Assembly: GCA_032622095.1 (NCBI GenBank)
Contig: CP136068.1
Coordinates: 53,900,025 to 53,964,024, forward strand
Source: Siphonodentalium dalli
Taxonomy: Eukaryota > Mollusca > Scaphopoda > Gadilida > Siphonodentaliidae
Length of the DNA stretch: 64,000 nt
Direction: 5' to 3'
This document shows positions 13,214 to 22,532 of the stretch, in pieces. The translations under genes were made by a program, and so were the position numbers. The notes beneath the pieces were generated by a model, which had not been told where the DNA came from, did no database searches, and was given only the letters and a program-made list of their open reading frames with translations. Position 1 is the stretch's first letter. The number at the start of each line of letters is the position of its first letter.

Positions 13214-13354
13214 CTACAACTCGTCCCCAGTTTATATCGGAATGTACAATACGAGTCCAGTAAATTAGGTCTGTGGCGAGCTTTTGGCGAGGTCCAGACC
13301 TAATTTACTGGACTCGTTTTGTAAATTTCGCTATAAACTGGGGACGATTTGTAG
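13214..13354. mobile_element. Hairpin MITE-like element, 141 bp
   Basis: An imperfect inverted repeat with 60-base arms (13214-13273 and 13295-13354) and a 21-base loop. The inner 22 bp, CGAGTCCAGTAAATTAGGTC plus two bases, pair perfectly, as do the CGTCCCCAGTTTATA-type outer parts. Foldback structure and size suggest a small non-autonomous element. Target duplications are not clear. Confidence 0.7.
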
Positions 13355-13744
13355 AATATATTTATTACATGATCAAAAACCTCGATAAAACAAACTTAAA
13401 TCAACAGATGGCGGGGGCGTGACATGCGATGTAATTATGCGTTGTTTGCCCGCGTAAAGAAATAGTCCCAGAAAATTAAAGACTCTTTGATGTATTTAAT
13501 GGCTTATATTTAATGAAATAACTATTCAAACTCTTCATTCATTAGAGTTTGTTGGAAAAAAATATTGGAATCCATAGTATTTTGAGACGCAGCGTACGGA
13601 ATGTACACAGACGACAAACCGAAAGTCAAAGGTCACCTGGCACTATTTCCTGTTATGCAACGAACGTTACAAGAAGAATAGGGGGCTCGTTGGTGTCACA
13701 TCTAAAAATAGAATTTGTGGGTCAAAAATTGGTTGTACTAAAAT

Positions 13745-13915
13745 ATTCCCAAAATATCAAAAACCCAAAAATTATTTTTCCAAAAAAAAATTTCAAAACT
13801 GCCAAAATTTATTTTTTCCAAAAAATTTCAAAACTTCCAAAAAATTTCAAAACCCCAAAATTTCAAAAGAAAAAATTTCAAAACCCTCAAAATTATTTCT
13901 CTAAAAAAAAAGTTT
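13745..13915. repeat. CCAAAA/TTTCAAAA low-complexity tract (left arm)
   Basis: Repeated CAAAAATTTCAAAA-like words; its mirror is at 22283-22445. The arms differ in run lengths here. The apparent basic protein at 13549-13917 is produced by this composition. Confidence 0.75.
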
Positions 13916-14711
13916 AAATAAAAATTTTATAACGAGTTTTCGGTTTCTGATAATCTCGATATTAAAATGTCGAATGTTAAATTATTTGCGCGTAATATCT
14001 TTCGTTATTTTTTTTGTTCAAATATTTTTCATGAATTTATTAATCGATGTTTAGAAAATAGCTTTATTGGACATTGTGACCATCGATATGAATGCATACA
14101 TTCCAGTGTTTATCGGACGCAGTTCATATAATTGTCATACCTGAAAATAGACACCATTACTTTTACATAAATAATAAAGAGCGTTTATTCTTTACACTCT
14201 CTCTACCCCAGATGAAGTTATTGAGTATATGACAGGTGTGTATTATCGTGAATTATTGGAAGTATTGAGATGTACTATGTTGAATCACTAACGGTCGAAA
14301 ATTGTAATGTGAAATTACAACCCTCCAGAATGAATTGTCATATTCGCTGGAACATATTTTCAAGTAATCACACGCGACATTGGTGGTAACAATGTGTCTT
14401 TCACACCTTTGCTTTACCAAATGAATTATATTATTTCCCCGGTCACAGTTATATGCTATTCAGAAAACATATCGATTTAATGTCTGAACAAACGGGTTAG
14501 TATCAATTAAGGTTGATAAACTGTGTCATTGTTAGCATTAACACGATAATTAGTTATCCAAAACATGCATACATATTACGTCCAGGTCACTCAATTATAG
14601 AAATTGCTTCGGTGTCATTGTTATAACAACATTACGTAATAACCACTTATCACTCCATTCACACTTACGATCATTTTGTATACCAAAAATTTCAATATAA
14701 TGAAGATGACG

Positions 14712-14858
14712 AAAAGTTACCTATAATTCTGCTGTGGTTAAGCCACAACAACAACAACAACAACACCAACAACAACAACAACAACAACAACAGTCACCAA
14801 GCGACATAACATCCTGTTTTGATGATCCAATGGCCAATGTCCATGAAGATTTTATTTC
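14712..14858 (+). pseudogene. Relic of the ATPase gene start fused to a subterminal repeat (left)
   Basis: A piece of the subterminal sequence (GAAAAGTTACCTATAATTCT and following bases to GGTTAAG) is joined directly to a CAA-repeat tract. Codons equivalent to about residues 77-96 of the full protein follow (the PPSDITSCFDD-MANVHEDF region, with the first P read as S). The relic then stops at a TTT shared with the next subterminal repeat. It is a heavily deleted extra copy of the unit lying outside the full one, in the opposite gene orientation to the left-arm gene. The mirror relic is at 21339-21486. Confidence 0.8.
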
Positions 14859-14941
14859 CGATGCAAGTCATATTTCAGACTAACTCCTGAAAAGTTACCT
14901 ATAATTCTGCTGTGGTTAAGCAGTCCATTATTTAGGGCATA
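14857..14941 (+). repeat. Outer subterminal inverted repeat of the left 3.1-kb unit
   Basis: TCCGATG, then CAAGTCATATTTCAGACTAA, on through AGTTACCTATAATTCTGC to TTTAGGGCATA. It is the inverted counterpart of 17934-18024, so the 3.1-kb gene-bearing unit between them has terminal inverted repeats. Compared with the central copies it lacks an 8-base AATGACAA segment and the GC-rich hairpin beyond TCCGATG. Confidence 0.8.
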
Positions 14942-15109
14942 CCTGTATGTAGGCCTACCAGTGGATGAATAGTCTGCCGGAGAAGTACTGTGTAGACAGG
15001 TCTTGTCGGTAAGAAAGTCAGACGAGTAGTGAAGGCTCGGCTATTAAAACATAGTAATGCGATAGCGAACATCAAACGAGTCTGCGCACGCATATCTGTC
15101 AAAGGATAC

Positions 15110-15205
15110 AATGGCAGTCATTGGTCAATTTATCCCCGGTGTCAGCTCAGTACAATAACAGTCATTGGTCAATTTATCCCCGGTGTCAGCTCAGTACACA
15201 ATCGG
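15110..15205. repeat. 44-bp tandem duplication inside the left unit
   Basis: CAGTCATTGGTCAATTTATC and the following CCCGGTGTCAGCTCAGTA occur twice, 44 bp apart. Mirrored at about 20985-21080 in the right arm. Confidence 0.85.
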
Positions 15206-15234
15206 CACGAAGCCGGAGGTCATAATTACTCTTA

Positions 15235-15795
15235 CGAATGAAGAGCGTTGAACATATACGAAATTATTACACGAATGAACTGAAATTTATATTTCACATC
15301 TTACCAACAACAGATACAGACATAGTCATAGTGTTATACTATCTTACATGTACCCATGCTGTGACATCATTCGAAGGGGCAATACACTCAAGGAGTTAAA
15401 GTGACACGAAACAAGGGACGTGATGTAATATTGGTGTTTGAATCTTAAAGGAACACAAGACACTCTAAAGGGACACTCATTATGAATGAATGTTAACAAT
15501 ACAAGCGCACGAATGAAGAGCGTTGAACATATACGAAATTACTACACGAATGAACTGAAATTTATATTTCTCATCTTACCAACAACAGATACAGACATAG
15601 GCATAGTGTTATACTATCTTACATGTACCCATGCTATGACATACTTAAAGGGGGATAATGCACGCACGGTGTGGAATGTTAAAGTGACACGAAACAAGGG
15701 ACGTGATGCAATATTGGTGTTTGAATATTAAAAGGAACACAAGACACTCTAAAGGGACACTCATTATGAATGAATGTTAACAATACAAGCGCAGT
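15235..15795. repeat. 275-bp tandem duplication inside the left unit
   Basis: Two copies start CGAATGAAGAGCGTTGAACA at 15235 and 15510. Both contain ACCAACAACAGATACAGACA, TTACATGTACCCATGCT and GTGACACGAAACAAGGGACG, and differ by substitutions and short indels. They lie just past the 3' end of the ATPase gene. Mirrored at 20400-20955. Their function is unknown. Confidence 0.85.
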
Positions 15796-15965
15796 GGTTG
15801 AAAGTTAAAATGACAGATCAATATTTAAGGGTCAAATTTTCGGGCACTTAATGCACCTTTTATCATTACGTATCGTTTCTCACTCTACAATTCCCAATAA
15901 TCCACACACTCTCTCCCCCCAGCTTATAGATATATAACGAAAACGAGAATATCATGTTGATGAAG

Positions 15966-15971
15966 TTTATT
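15966..15971 (-). terminator. Poly(A) signal of the left-arm gene
   Basis: AATAAA on the minus strand, 5 bases beyond the stop codon; mirror of the signal at 20231-20236. Confidence 0.6.
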
Positions 15972-15976
15972 GAAAT

Positions 15977-17433
15977 TTAATCGTCCGAATTGTCATCACT
16001 TTCGTCAGAAGTGTCATATGTTACGTCCATGAATTTTTCTAGCATCGGTTTGTACTTTAATATTGACATTTTCACTGCATCACATTCTCCATAACCATTA
16101 TTCAAATATTTGTCGACTTTATCCATGACTCTGTTGTGCAGAGTCCCATTGCGCAGCTGCAGATACGATACTATTGTCCAAGCATAATCATTCATAAAGT
16201 GTATCATATCTTTACTTTTAAGGTCCTTGTCAGCTTGTTCTTTTGCTTCTGCGTCTTTCGAGCCATTTTCCTTATACGTGTCCACTTTATCACTCCATTC
16301 CTCACGTGTTTTATCTCTACTTTCATCACACAAACTTTTGAAGTATTCATCTTCATTCAATTTAATTTCCTTATTCTGACTATCATCCGGGTCCTCAGTT
16401 AATTTTCGTTTTAACTTATTTTCTTGACACAAAAGCCCGCATTCATTACAAGGGTACGACATGTCTTCTCGAATGTTTTGACGGTTCTTCTTATTAATTT
16501 CATCGAGCTCACCAGGTGGCCGTATGTCGTTAGTATAGTCATTATGTTGACCCTGGGGCACAATATAATTATATGTTATGCCCTTCTGTTGACCAGGGAG
16601 TTCTCTGTCATCGTATTTCATCGCATTCTGTTGACCCTGGGTCTCAGTGTCTTTTGTATGTTTTTTCATCCCATTCTGTTCATCTGGGTGTTCTCTGTCT
16701 TTTTGGAGATTATATTTCATGCCATTCCATTCACCCCTATGTTGGTTCGTGTCCTCTTTTAGTACATTCTGTCGCAGACGTAATGTGTCCGGTGTTGCGG
16801 CTTTTAAATCCACCAGTAGGTAACCGTACGGTTCACTCGTCGCTTCCGAAAACTCTCGAACCATACGCTGAGGACATTCAGGATACATCTGTCTTGATAA
16901 TGTTGAAATTAATCCCTTGTCGATTGGGTTATTGAACAATACCAAATATTGACAATTTCGTCGTTGCGTTGGATCTTTGTTGTAGTAGAAATTCTGGTTC
17001 AAACTTATCAAAGATAAGTTCAAATGGTGACTTCCTTCGGAATGCAAATCATTAACTCTCTGGTCTTTTGATGAAGTTTGCATCAAGTCATCGAGTATAA
17101 CTAGATTTTTATACCGGGGGTTGATAAGCGAATCCAAGTTTGCTGGTATTCCTCGTATAAAGTTGACCTGAGGGGTGACGGTATACTTTAATTCGTCATA
17201 TAGGGGCTGCCAATATTTATAAAACCATATTATTCTGTCAGGTGCGGGTGATATTTTTGAGGCAGACTTTTGTAGTAAGGTTTTCACGAAGTATGTCTTA
17301 CCACAAGATGTCGGTCCACTTACACATGCCGTGAATGGATGCTTGAAAATAAAATCTTCATGGACATTGGCCATTGGATCATCAAAGCAGGATGTTATGT
17401 CGCTTGGTGGCTGTTGTTGTTGTTGTTGTTGTT

Positions 17434-17466
<33 letters not shown>

Positions 17467-17498
17467 GCTGTTGTTGTTGTTGTTGGGGGTGATGATAC

Positions 17499-17532
<34 letters not shown>

Positions 17533-17546
17533 GCGGCTGATGATAC

Positions 17547-17577
<31 letters not shown>

Positions 17578-17665
17578 CTGAAGGCGTGTGTTTAACTTTG
17601 ATATGACGCTTCAAACTATCTTGCCAAGCATAGACACTTAAGCACTCTTCACATTGATACTTCAT
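15977..17665 (-). pseudogene. A32-type packaging ATPase, left-arm copy, disrupted
   Basis: Minus-strand copy of the gene described at 18525-20225, with the same start context and the same N-terminal zinc finger. Two lesions distinguish it. A CAA codon in the third glutamine run is TAA (17432-17434), in frame, so the frame from 17665 stops after 77 residues. The rest (17374-15977, 465 residues) is open from the internal ATG that corresponds to Met88 of the other copy and keeps Walker A (GPTSCGKT) and Walker B (LVILDD). An exact 42-bp in-frame deletion at about 16433 removes 14 residues containing the conserved His of the second zinc finger; TGT occurs at both edges. A truncated ATPase without the N-terminal finger could still be made if translation began at the internal ATG, but nothing shows this. 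The poly(A) signal (TTTATT on the plus strand, 15966-15971) is retained. Confidence 0.85.
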
Positions 17666-17709
17666 TTTCCTATATAATCAGTGAAATCGAGCGTTCTTCT
17701 ATGCACCTA

Positions 17710-17719
17710 TATTTATATA
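17710..17719 (-). promoter_or_regulatory. TATA box of the left-arm ATPase gene
   Basis: TATATAAATA on the minus strand, about 45 bases upstream of the ATG at 17665; identical to the right-arm TATA box. Confidence 0.6.
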
Positions 17720-17933
17720 GAACAGAAACAAGGGAAACGTGGTGGACTAGTTAACTAGTTCAGGCTGTCGTTCACAACGTCTCTTAGTGTTGTTTGTACT
17801 GGATACAAATTTATCACATTAGCTACAATACAACCTACCTATCCAAATGTCAATGCAATTATGAGTGATTTCAATATGAACACTCTATTATATAGATATG
17901 TGTAACCTGGTGACTGACATGATGATACAGTTA

Positions 17934-18262
17934 TGCACTAAATAATGGACTGCTTAACCACAGCAGAATTATAGGTAACTTTTCAGGAGTTAGTCGGAAA
18001 TATGGCTTGTTGCCATTCATCGGAAAGCTCTCGCCGCCGGCGGCGGCGGCATTGCAGTATTTTACTGCGGCGGCGGCGGCGGTGCCGCCGCCGCCGCCGG
18101 GGTCCGCCGCCGGCGGACCCCGCAGTAAAATACTGCAATGCCGCCGCCGCCGGCGGCGAGAGCTTTCCGATGAATGACAACAAGCCATATTTCCGACTAA
18201 CTCCTGAAAAGTTACCTATAATTCTGCTGTGGTTAAGCAGTCCATTATTTAGTGCATAACTG
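17934..18262. repeat. Central hairpin: outer stem enclosing two GC-rich hairpins
   Basis: The outer stem pairs positions up to 18070 with 18120 onward (for example ATTGCAGTATTTTACTGCGG with its complement; one mismatch in TG(C/T)CATT). Between the arms of the stem are two further hairpins side by side. The first is 18071-18082 with 18085-18096 (CGGCGGCGGCGG, 2-base tip). The second is 18099-18109 with 18111-18121 (GGGGTCCGCCG, 1-base tip; its last bases compete with the outer stem). Stem plus two internal arms is the layout of T-shaped parvoviral terminal repeats, but no sequence similarity to any is claimed. The flanking 17934-18000 and 18190-18262 are the subterminal repeats. Arginine- or alanine-rich open frames here are composition artefacts. 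Confidence 0.8.
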
Positions 18263-18470
18263 TATCATCATGTCAGTCACCAGGTTACACATATCTATAT
18301 AATAGAGTGTTCATATTGAAATCACTCATAATTGCATTGACATTTGGATAGGTAGGTTGTATTGTAGCTAATGTGATAAATTTGTATCCAGTACAAACAA
18401 CACTAAGAGACGTTGTGAACGACAGCCTGAACTAGTTAACTAGTCCACCACGTTTCCCTTGTTTCTGTTC

Positions 18471-18480
18471 TATATAAATA
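18471..18480 (+). promoter_or_regulatory. TATA box of the right-arm ATPase gene
   Basis: TATATAAATA, 45 bases before the ATG at 18525, so the RNA probably starts about 15-25 bases before the start codon. Conserved in the left arm. Confidence 0.65.
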
Positions 18481-18524
18481 TAGGTGCATAGAAGAACGCT
18501 CGATTTCACTGATTATATAGGAAA

Positions 18525-18711
18525 ATGAAGTATCAATGTGAAGAGTGCTTAAGTGTCTATGCTTGGCAAGATAGTTTGAAGCGTCATATCAAAGTTAAAC
18601 ACACGCCTTCAGAACAACAACAACAACAACAACAACAACAGTATCATCAGCCGCAACAACAACAACAACAACAACAACAGTATCATCACCCCCAACAACA
18701 ACAACAACAGC

Positions 18712-18748
<37 letters not shown>

Positions 18749-20225
18749 GCCACCAAGCGACATAACATCCTGCTTTGATGATCCAATGGCCAATGTCCAT
18801 GAAGATTTTATTTTCAAGCATCCATTCACGGCATGTGTAAGTGGACCGACATCTTGTGGTAAGACATACTTCGTGAAAACCTTACTACAAAAGTCTGCCT
18901 CAAAAATATCACCCGCACCTGACAGAATAATATGGTTTTATAAATATTGGCAGCCCCTATATGACGAATTAAAGTATACCGTCACCCCTCAGGTCAACTT
19001 TATACGAGGAATACCAGCAAACTTGGATTCGCTTATCAACCCCCGGTATAAAAATCTAGTTATACTCGATGACTTGATGCAAACTTCATCAAAAGACCAG
19101 AGAGTTAATGATTTGCATTCCGAAGGAAGTCACCATTTGAACTTATCTTTGATAAGTTTGAACCAGAATTTCTACTACAACAAAGATCCAACGCAACGAC
19201 GAAATTGTCAATATTTGGTATTGTTCAATAACCCAATCGACAAGGGATTAATTTCAACATTATCAAGACAGATGTATCCTGAATGTCCTCAGCGTATGGT
19301 TCGAGAGTTTTCGGAAGCGACGAGTGAACCGTACGGTTACCTACTGGTGGATTTAAAAGCCGCAACACCGGACACATTACGTCTGCGACAGAATGTACTA
19401 AAAGAGGACACGAACCAACATAGGGGTGAATGGAATGGCATGAAATATAATCTCCAAAAAGACAGAGAACACCCAGATGAACAGAATGGGATGAAAAAAC
19501 ATACAAAAGACACTGAGACCCAGGGTCAACAGAATGCGATGAAATACGATGACAGAGAACTCCCTGGTCAACAAAAGGGCATAACATATAATTATATTGT
19601 GCCCCAGGGTCAACATAATGACTATACTAACGACATACGGCCACCTGGTGAGCTCGATGAAATTAATAAGAAGAACCGTCAAAACATTCGAGAAGACATG
19701 TCGTACCCTTGTAATGAATGCGGGCTTTTGTTCGCAGATCATTATGATGTTCAGAGACACGTAAAAAACTGGTGTCAAGAAAATAAGTTAAAACGAAAAT
19801 TAACTGAGGACCCGGATGATAGTCAGAATAAGGAAATTAAATTGAATGAAGATGAATACTTCAAAAGTTTGTGTGATGAAAGTAGAGATAAAACACGTGA
19901 GGAATGGAGTGATAAAGTGGACACGTATAAGGAAAATGGCTCGAAAGACGCAGAAGCAAAAGAACAAGCTGACAAGGACCTTAAAAGTAAAGATATGATA
20001 CACTTTATGAATGATTATGCTTGGACAATAGTATCGTATCTGCAGCTGCGCAATGGGACTCTGCACAACAGAGTCATGGATAAAGTCGACAAATATTTGA
20101 ATAATGGTTATGGAGAATGTGATGCAGTGAAAATGTCAATATTAAAGTACAAACCGATGCTAGAAAAATTCATGGACGTAACATATGACACTTCTGACGA
20201 AAGTGATGACAATTCGGACGATTAA
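18525..20225 (+). CDS. A32/FtsK-HerA-type DNA packaging ATPase with zinc fingers and polyQ
   Basis: An intronless 566-residue protein. Residues 5-26 are a C2H2 zinc finger (C5, C8, H21, H26). Residues 31-75 are three glutamine runs separated by YHQP and YHHP. The ATPase core follows: HPFTACVSGPTSCGKT with Walker A at 107-114, the WFYKYWQPLYDEL segment, Walker B LVILDD at 178-183, a GSHHLNLSLISLNQNFYYN stretch, QYLVLFNNPID, and a PYGYLLVDLKAATPDTLRLR end near 290. This order is that of the packaging ATPases of Maverick/Polinton elements and related double-stranded DNA viruses, which pump DNA into capsids. Residues 296-378 hold about five degenerate repeats built on a GQQNGMK-like word. A second finger (C396, C399, H412, C417) and an acidic tail (ending DESDDNSDD) follow. 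The ATG at 18525 is supported by the TATA box and the finger. The ATPase call is firm; the roles of the added domains are unknown. Confidence 0.9.
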
Positions 20226-20230
20226 ATTTC

Positions 20231-20236
20231 AATAAA
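20231..20236 (+). terminator. Poly(A) signal of the right-arm ATPase gene
   Basis: AATAAA, 5 bases after the stop codon. The very short 3' untranslated region is typical of compact virus-like genes. Confidence 0.65.
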
Positions 20237-20399
20237 CTTCATCAACATGATATTCTCGTTTTCGTTATATATCTATAAGCTGGGGGGAGAGAGTGTGTGG
20301 ATTATTGGGAATTGTAGAGTGAGAAACGATACGTAATGATAAAAGGTGCATTAAGTGCCCGAAAATTTGACCCTTAAATATTGATCTGTCATTTTAACT

Positions 20400-20955
20400 T
20401 TCAACCACTGCGCTTGTATTGTTAACATTCATTCATAATGAGTGTCCCTTTAGAGTGTTCCTTTTAATATTCAAACACCAATATTGCATCACGTCCCTTG
20501 TTTCGTGTCACTTTAACATTCCACACCGTGCGTGCATTATCCCCCTTTAAGTATGTCATAGCATGGGTACATGTAAGATAGTATAACACTATGCCTATGT
20601 CTGTATCTGTTGTTGGTAAGATGTGAAATATAAATTTCAGTTCATTCGTGTAGTAATTTCGTATATGTTCAACGCTCTTCATTCGTGCGCTTGTATTGTT
20701 AACATTCATTCATAATGAGTGTCCCTTTAGAGTGTCTTGTGTTCCTTTAAGATTCAAACACCAATATTACATCACGTCCCTTGTTTCGTGTCACTTTAAC
20801 TCCTCGCGTGTATTGCCCCTTCGAATGATGTCACAGCATGGGTACATGTAAGATAGTATAACACTATGACTATGTCTGTATCTGTTGTTGGTAAGATGTG
20901 AAATATAAATTTCAGTTCATTCGTGTAGTAATTTCGTATATGTTCAACGCTCTTC
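20400..20955. repeat. 275-bp tandem duplication inside the right unit
   Basis: Mirror image of 15235-15795, with its own substitutions and short indels. It contains two AACGCTCTTCATTCG boundaries at 20671 and 20945. Confidence 0.85.
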
Positions 20956-21253
20956 ATTCGTAAGAGTAATTATGACCTCCGGCTTCGTGCCGATTGTGTA
21001 CTGAGCTGACACCGGGGATAAATTGACCAATGACTGTTATTGTACTGAGCTGACACCGGGGATAAATTGACCAATGACTGCCATTGTATCCTTTGACAGA
21101 TATGCGTGCGCAGACTCGTTTGATGTTCGCTATCGCATTACTATGTTTTAATAGCCGAGCCTTCACTACTCGTCTGACTTTCTTACCGACAAGACCTGTC
21201 TACACAGTACTTCTCCGACAGACTATTCATCCACTGGTAGGCCTACATACAGG

Positions 21254-21338
21254 TATGCCCTAAATAATGGACTGCTTAACCACAGCAGAATTATAGGTAA
21301 CTTTTCAGGAGTTAGTCTGAAATATGACTTGCATCGGA
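21254..21338 (-). repeat. Outer subterminal inverted repeat of the right 3.1-kb unit
   Basis: Mirror of 14857-14941; it ends at GCATCGGA, where the central copy continues into the GC-rich hairpin. Confidence 0.8.
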
Positions 21339-21486
21339 AATAAAATCTTCATGGACATTGGCCATTGGATCATCAAAACAGGATGTTATGTCGCTTGGTG
21401 ACTGTTGTTGTTGTTGTTGTTGTTGTTGTTGGTGTTGTTGTTGTTGTTGTTGTGGCTTAACCACAGCAGAATTATAGGTAACTTTT
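21339..21486 (-). pseudogene. Relic of the ATPase gene start fused to a subterminal repeat (right)
   Basis: Mirror of 14712-14858: the MANVHEDF region, a CAA-type tract, then a truncated subterminal sequence ending AGGTAACTTTTC. Confidence 0.8.
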
Positions 21487-22532
21487 CGTCATCTTCATTA
21501 TATTGAAATTTTTGGTATACAAAATGATCGTAAGTGTGAATGGAGTGATAAGTGGTTATTACGTAATGTTGTTATAACAATGACACCGAAGCAATTTCTA
21601 TAATTGAGTGACCTGGACGTAATATGTATGCATGTTTTGGATAACTAATTATCGTGTTAATGCTAACAATGACACAGTTTATCAACCTTAATTGATACTA
21701 ACCCGTTTGTTCAGACATTAAATCGATATGTTTTCTGAATAGCATATAACTGTGACCGGGGAAATAATATAATTCATTTGGTAAAGCAAAGGTGTGAAAG
21801 ACACATTGTTACCACCAATGTCGCGTGTGATTACTTGAAAATATGTTCCAGCGAATATGACAATTCATTCTGGAGGGTTGTAATTTCACATTACAATTTT
21901 CGACCGTTAGTGATTCAACATAGTACATCTCAATACTTCCAATAATTCACGATAATACACACCTGTCATATACTCAATAACTTCATCTGGGGTAGAGAGA
22001 GTGTAAAGAATAAACGCTCTTTATTATTTATGTAAAAGTAATGGTGTCTATTTTCAGGTATGACAATTATATGAACTGCGTCCGATAAACACTGGAATGT
22101 ATGCATTCATATCGATTGTCACAATGTCCAATAAAGCTATTTTCTAAACATCGATTAATAAATTCATGAAAAATATTTGAACAAAAAAAATAACGAAAGA
22201 TATTACGCGCAAATAATTTAACATTCGACATTTTAATATCGAGATTATCAGAAACCGAAAACTCGTTATAAATTTTTTATTTAAACTTTTTTTTTAGAGA
22301 AATAATTTTGAGGGTTTTGAAATTTTTTCTTTTGAAATTTTGGGGTTTTGAAATTTTTTGGAAGTTTTGAAATTTTTTGGAAAAAATAAATTTTGGAAGT
22401 TTTGAAATTTTTTTTTGGAAAAATAATTTTTGGGTTTTTGATATTTTGGGAATATTTTAGTACAACCAATTTTAGACCCACAAATTCTATTTTTAGATGT
22501 GACACCAACGAGCCCCCTATTCTTCTGTTACA

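Larger units (their letters stand above)
13667..22532. mobile_element. 8.9-kb near-perfect palindrome with packaging-ATPase genes
   Basis: Left arm 13667-18094 and right arm 18096-22532 are reverse complements over their whole length, apart from scattered substitutions and short indels. The ends are seen where CGAGCCCCCTATTCTTCT (right) and its complement (left) are followed by unrelated DNA. Each arm holds, from the axis outward: half of a GC-rich hairpin, a 95-bp subterminal sequence, a TATA box, the ATPase gene, an AATAAA signal, two nested tandem duplications, a second inverted copy of the subterminal sequence, a fused relic of the gene start, and about 1.1 kb without genes. No integrase, protein-primed polymerase, Rep or capsid gene is seen, so the element is partial or depends on others. 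It may be a head-to-head dimer of a hairpin-ended element, a fold-back template-switch product, or an assembly artefact; the arm differences argue against simple read-through. Confidence 0.85.

Noticed and set aside
13549..13917. 122-codon basic frame
   Set aside because: It spans the palindrome boundary and an A-rich tract; the mirror arm does not preserve it beyond the tract.
16136..16935. Hydrophobic frames antisense to the ATPase gene
   Set aside because: They are reverse-strand shadows, present identically in both arms, and resemble no membrane protein family.
17339..17595. Poly-leucine and poly-valine open frames
   Set aside because: They are the other frames of the CAA/CAG tract of the ATPase gene; mirrored frames occur at 18595-18821.
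17931..18259. Arginine/alanine-rich frames across the palindrome axis
   Set aside because: They come from the CGG/CCG runs of the hairpin, read the same on both strands, and have no conserved start or context.
13667..22532. Maverick/Polinton with full gene set
   Set aside because: Only the packaging ATPase is present; no integrase, polymerase, protease or capsid gene was found in either arm or the flanks.
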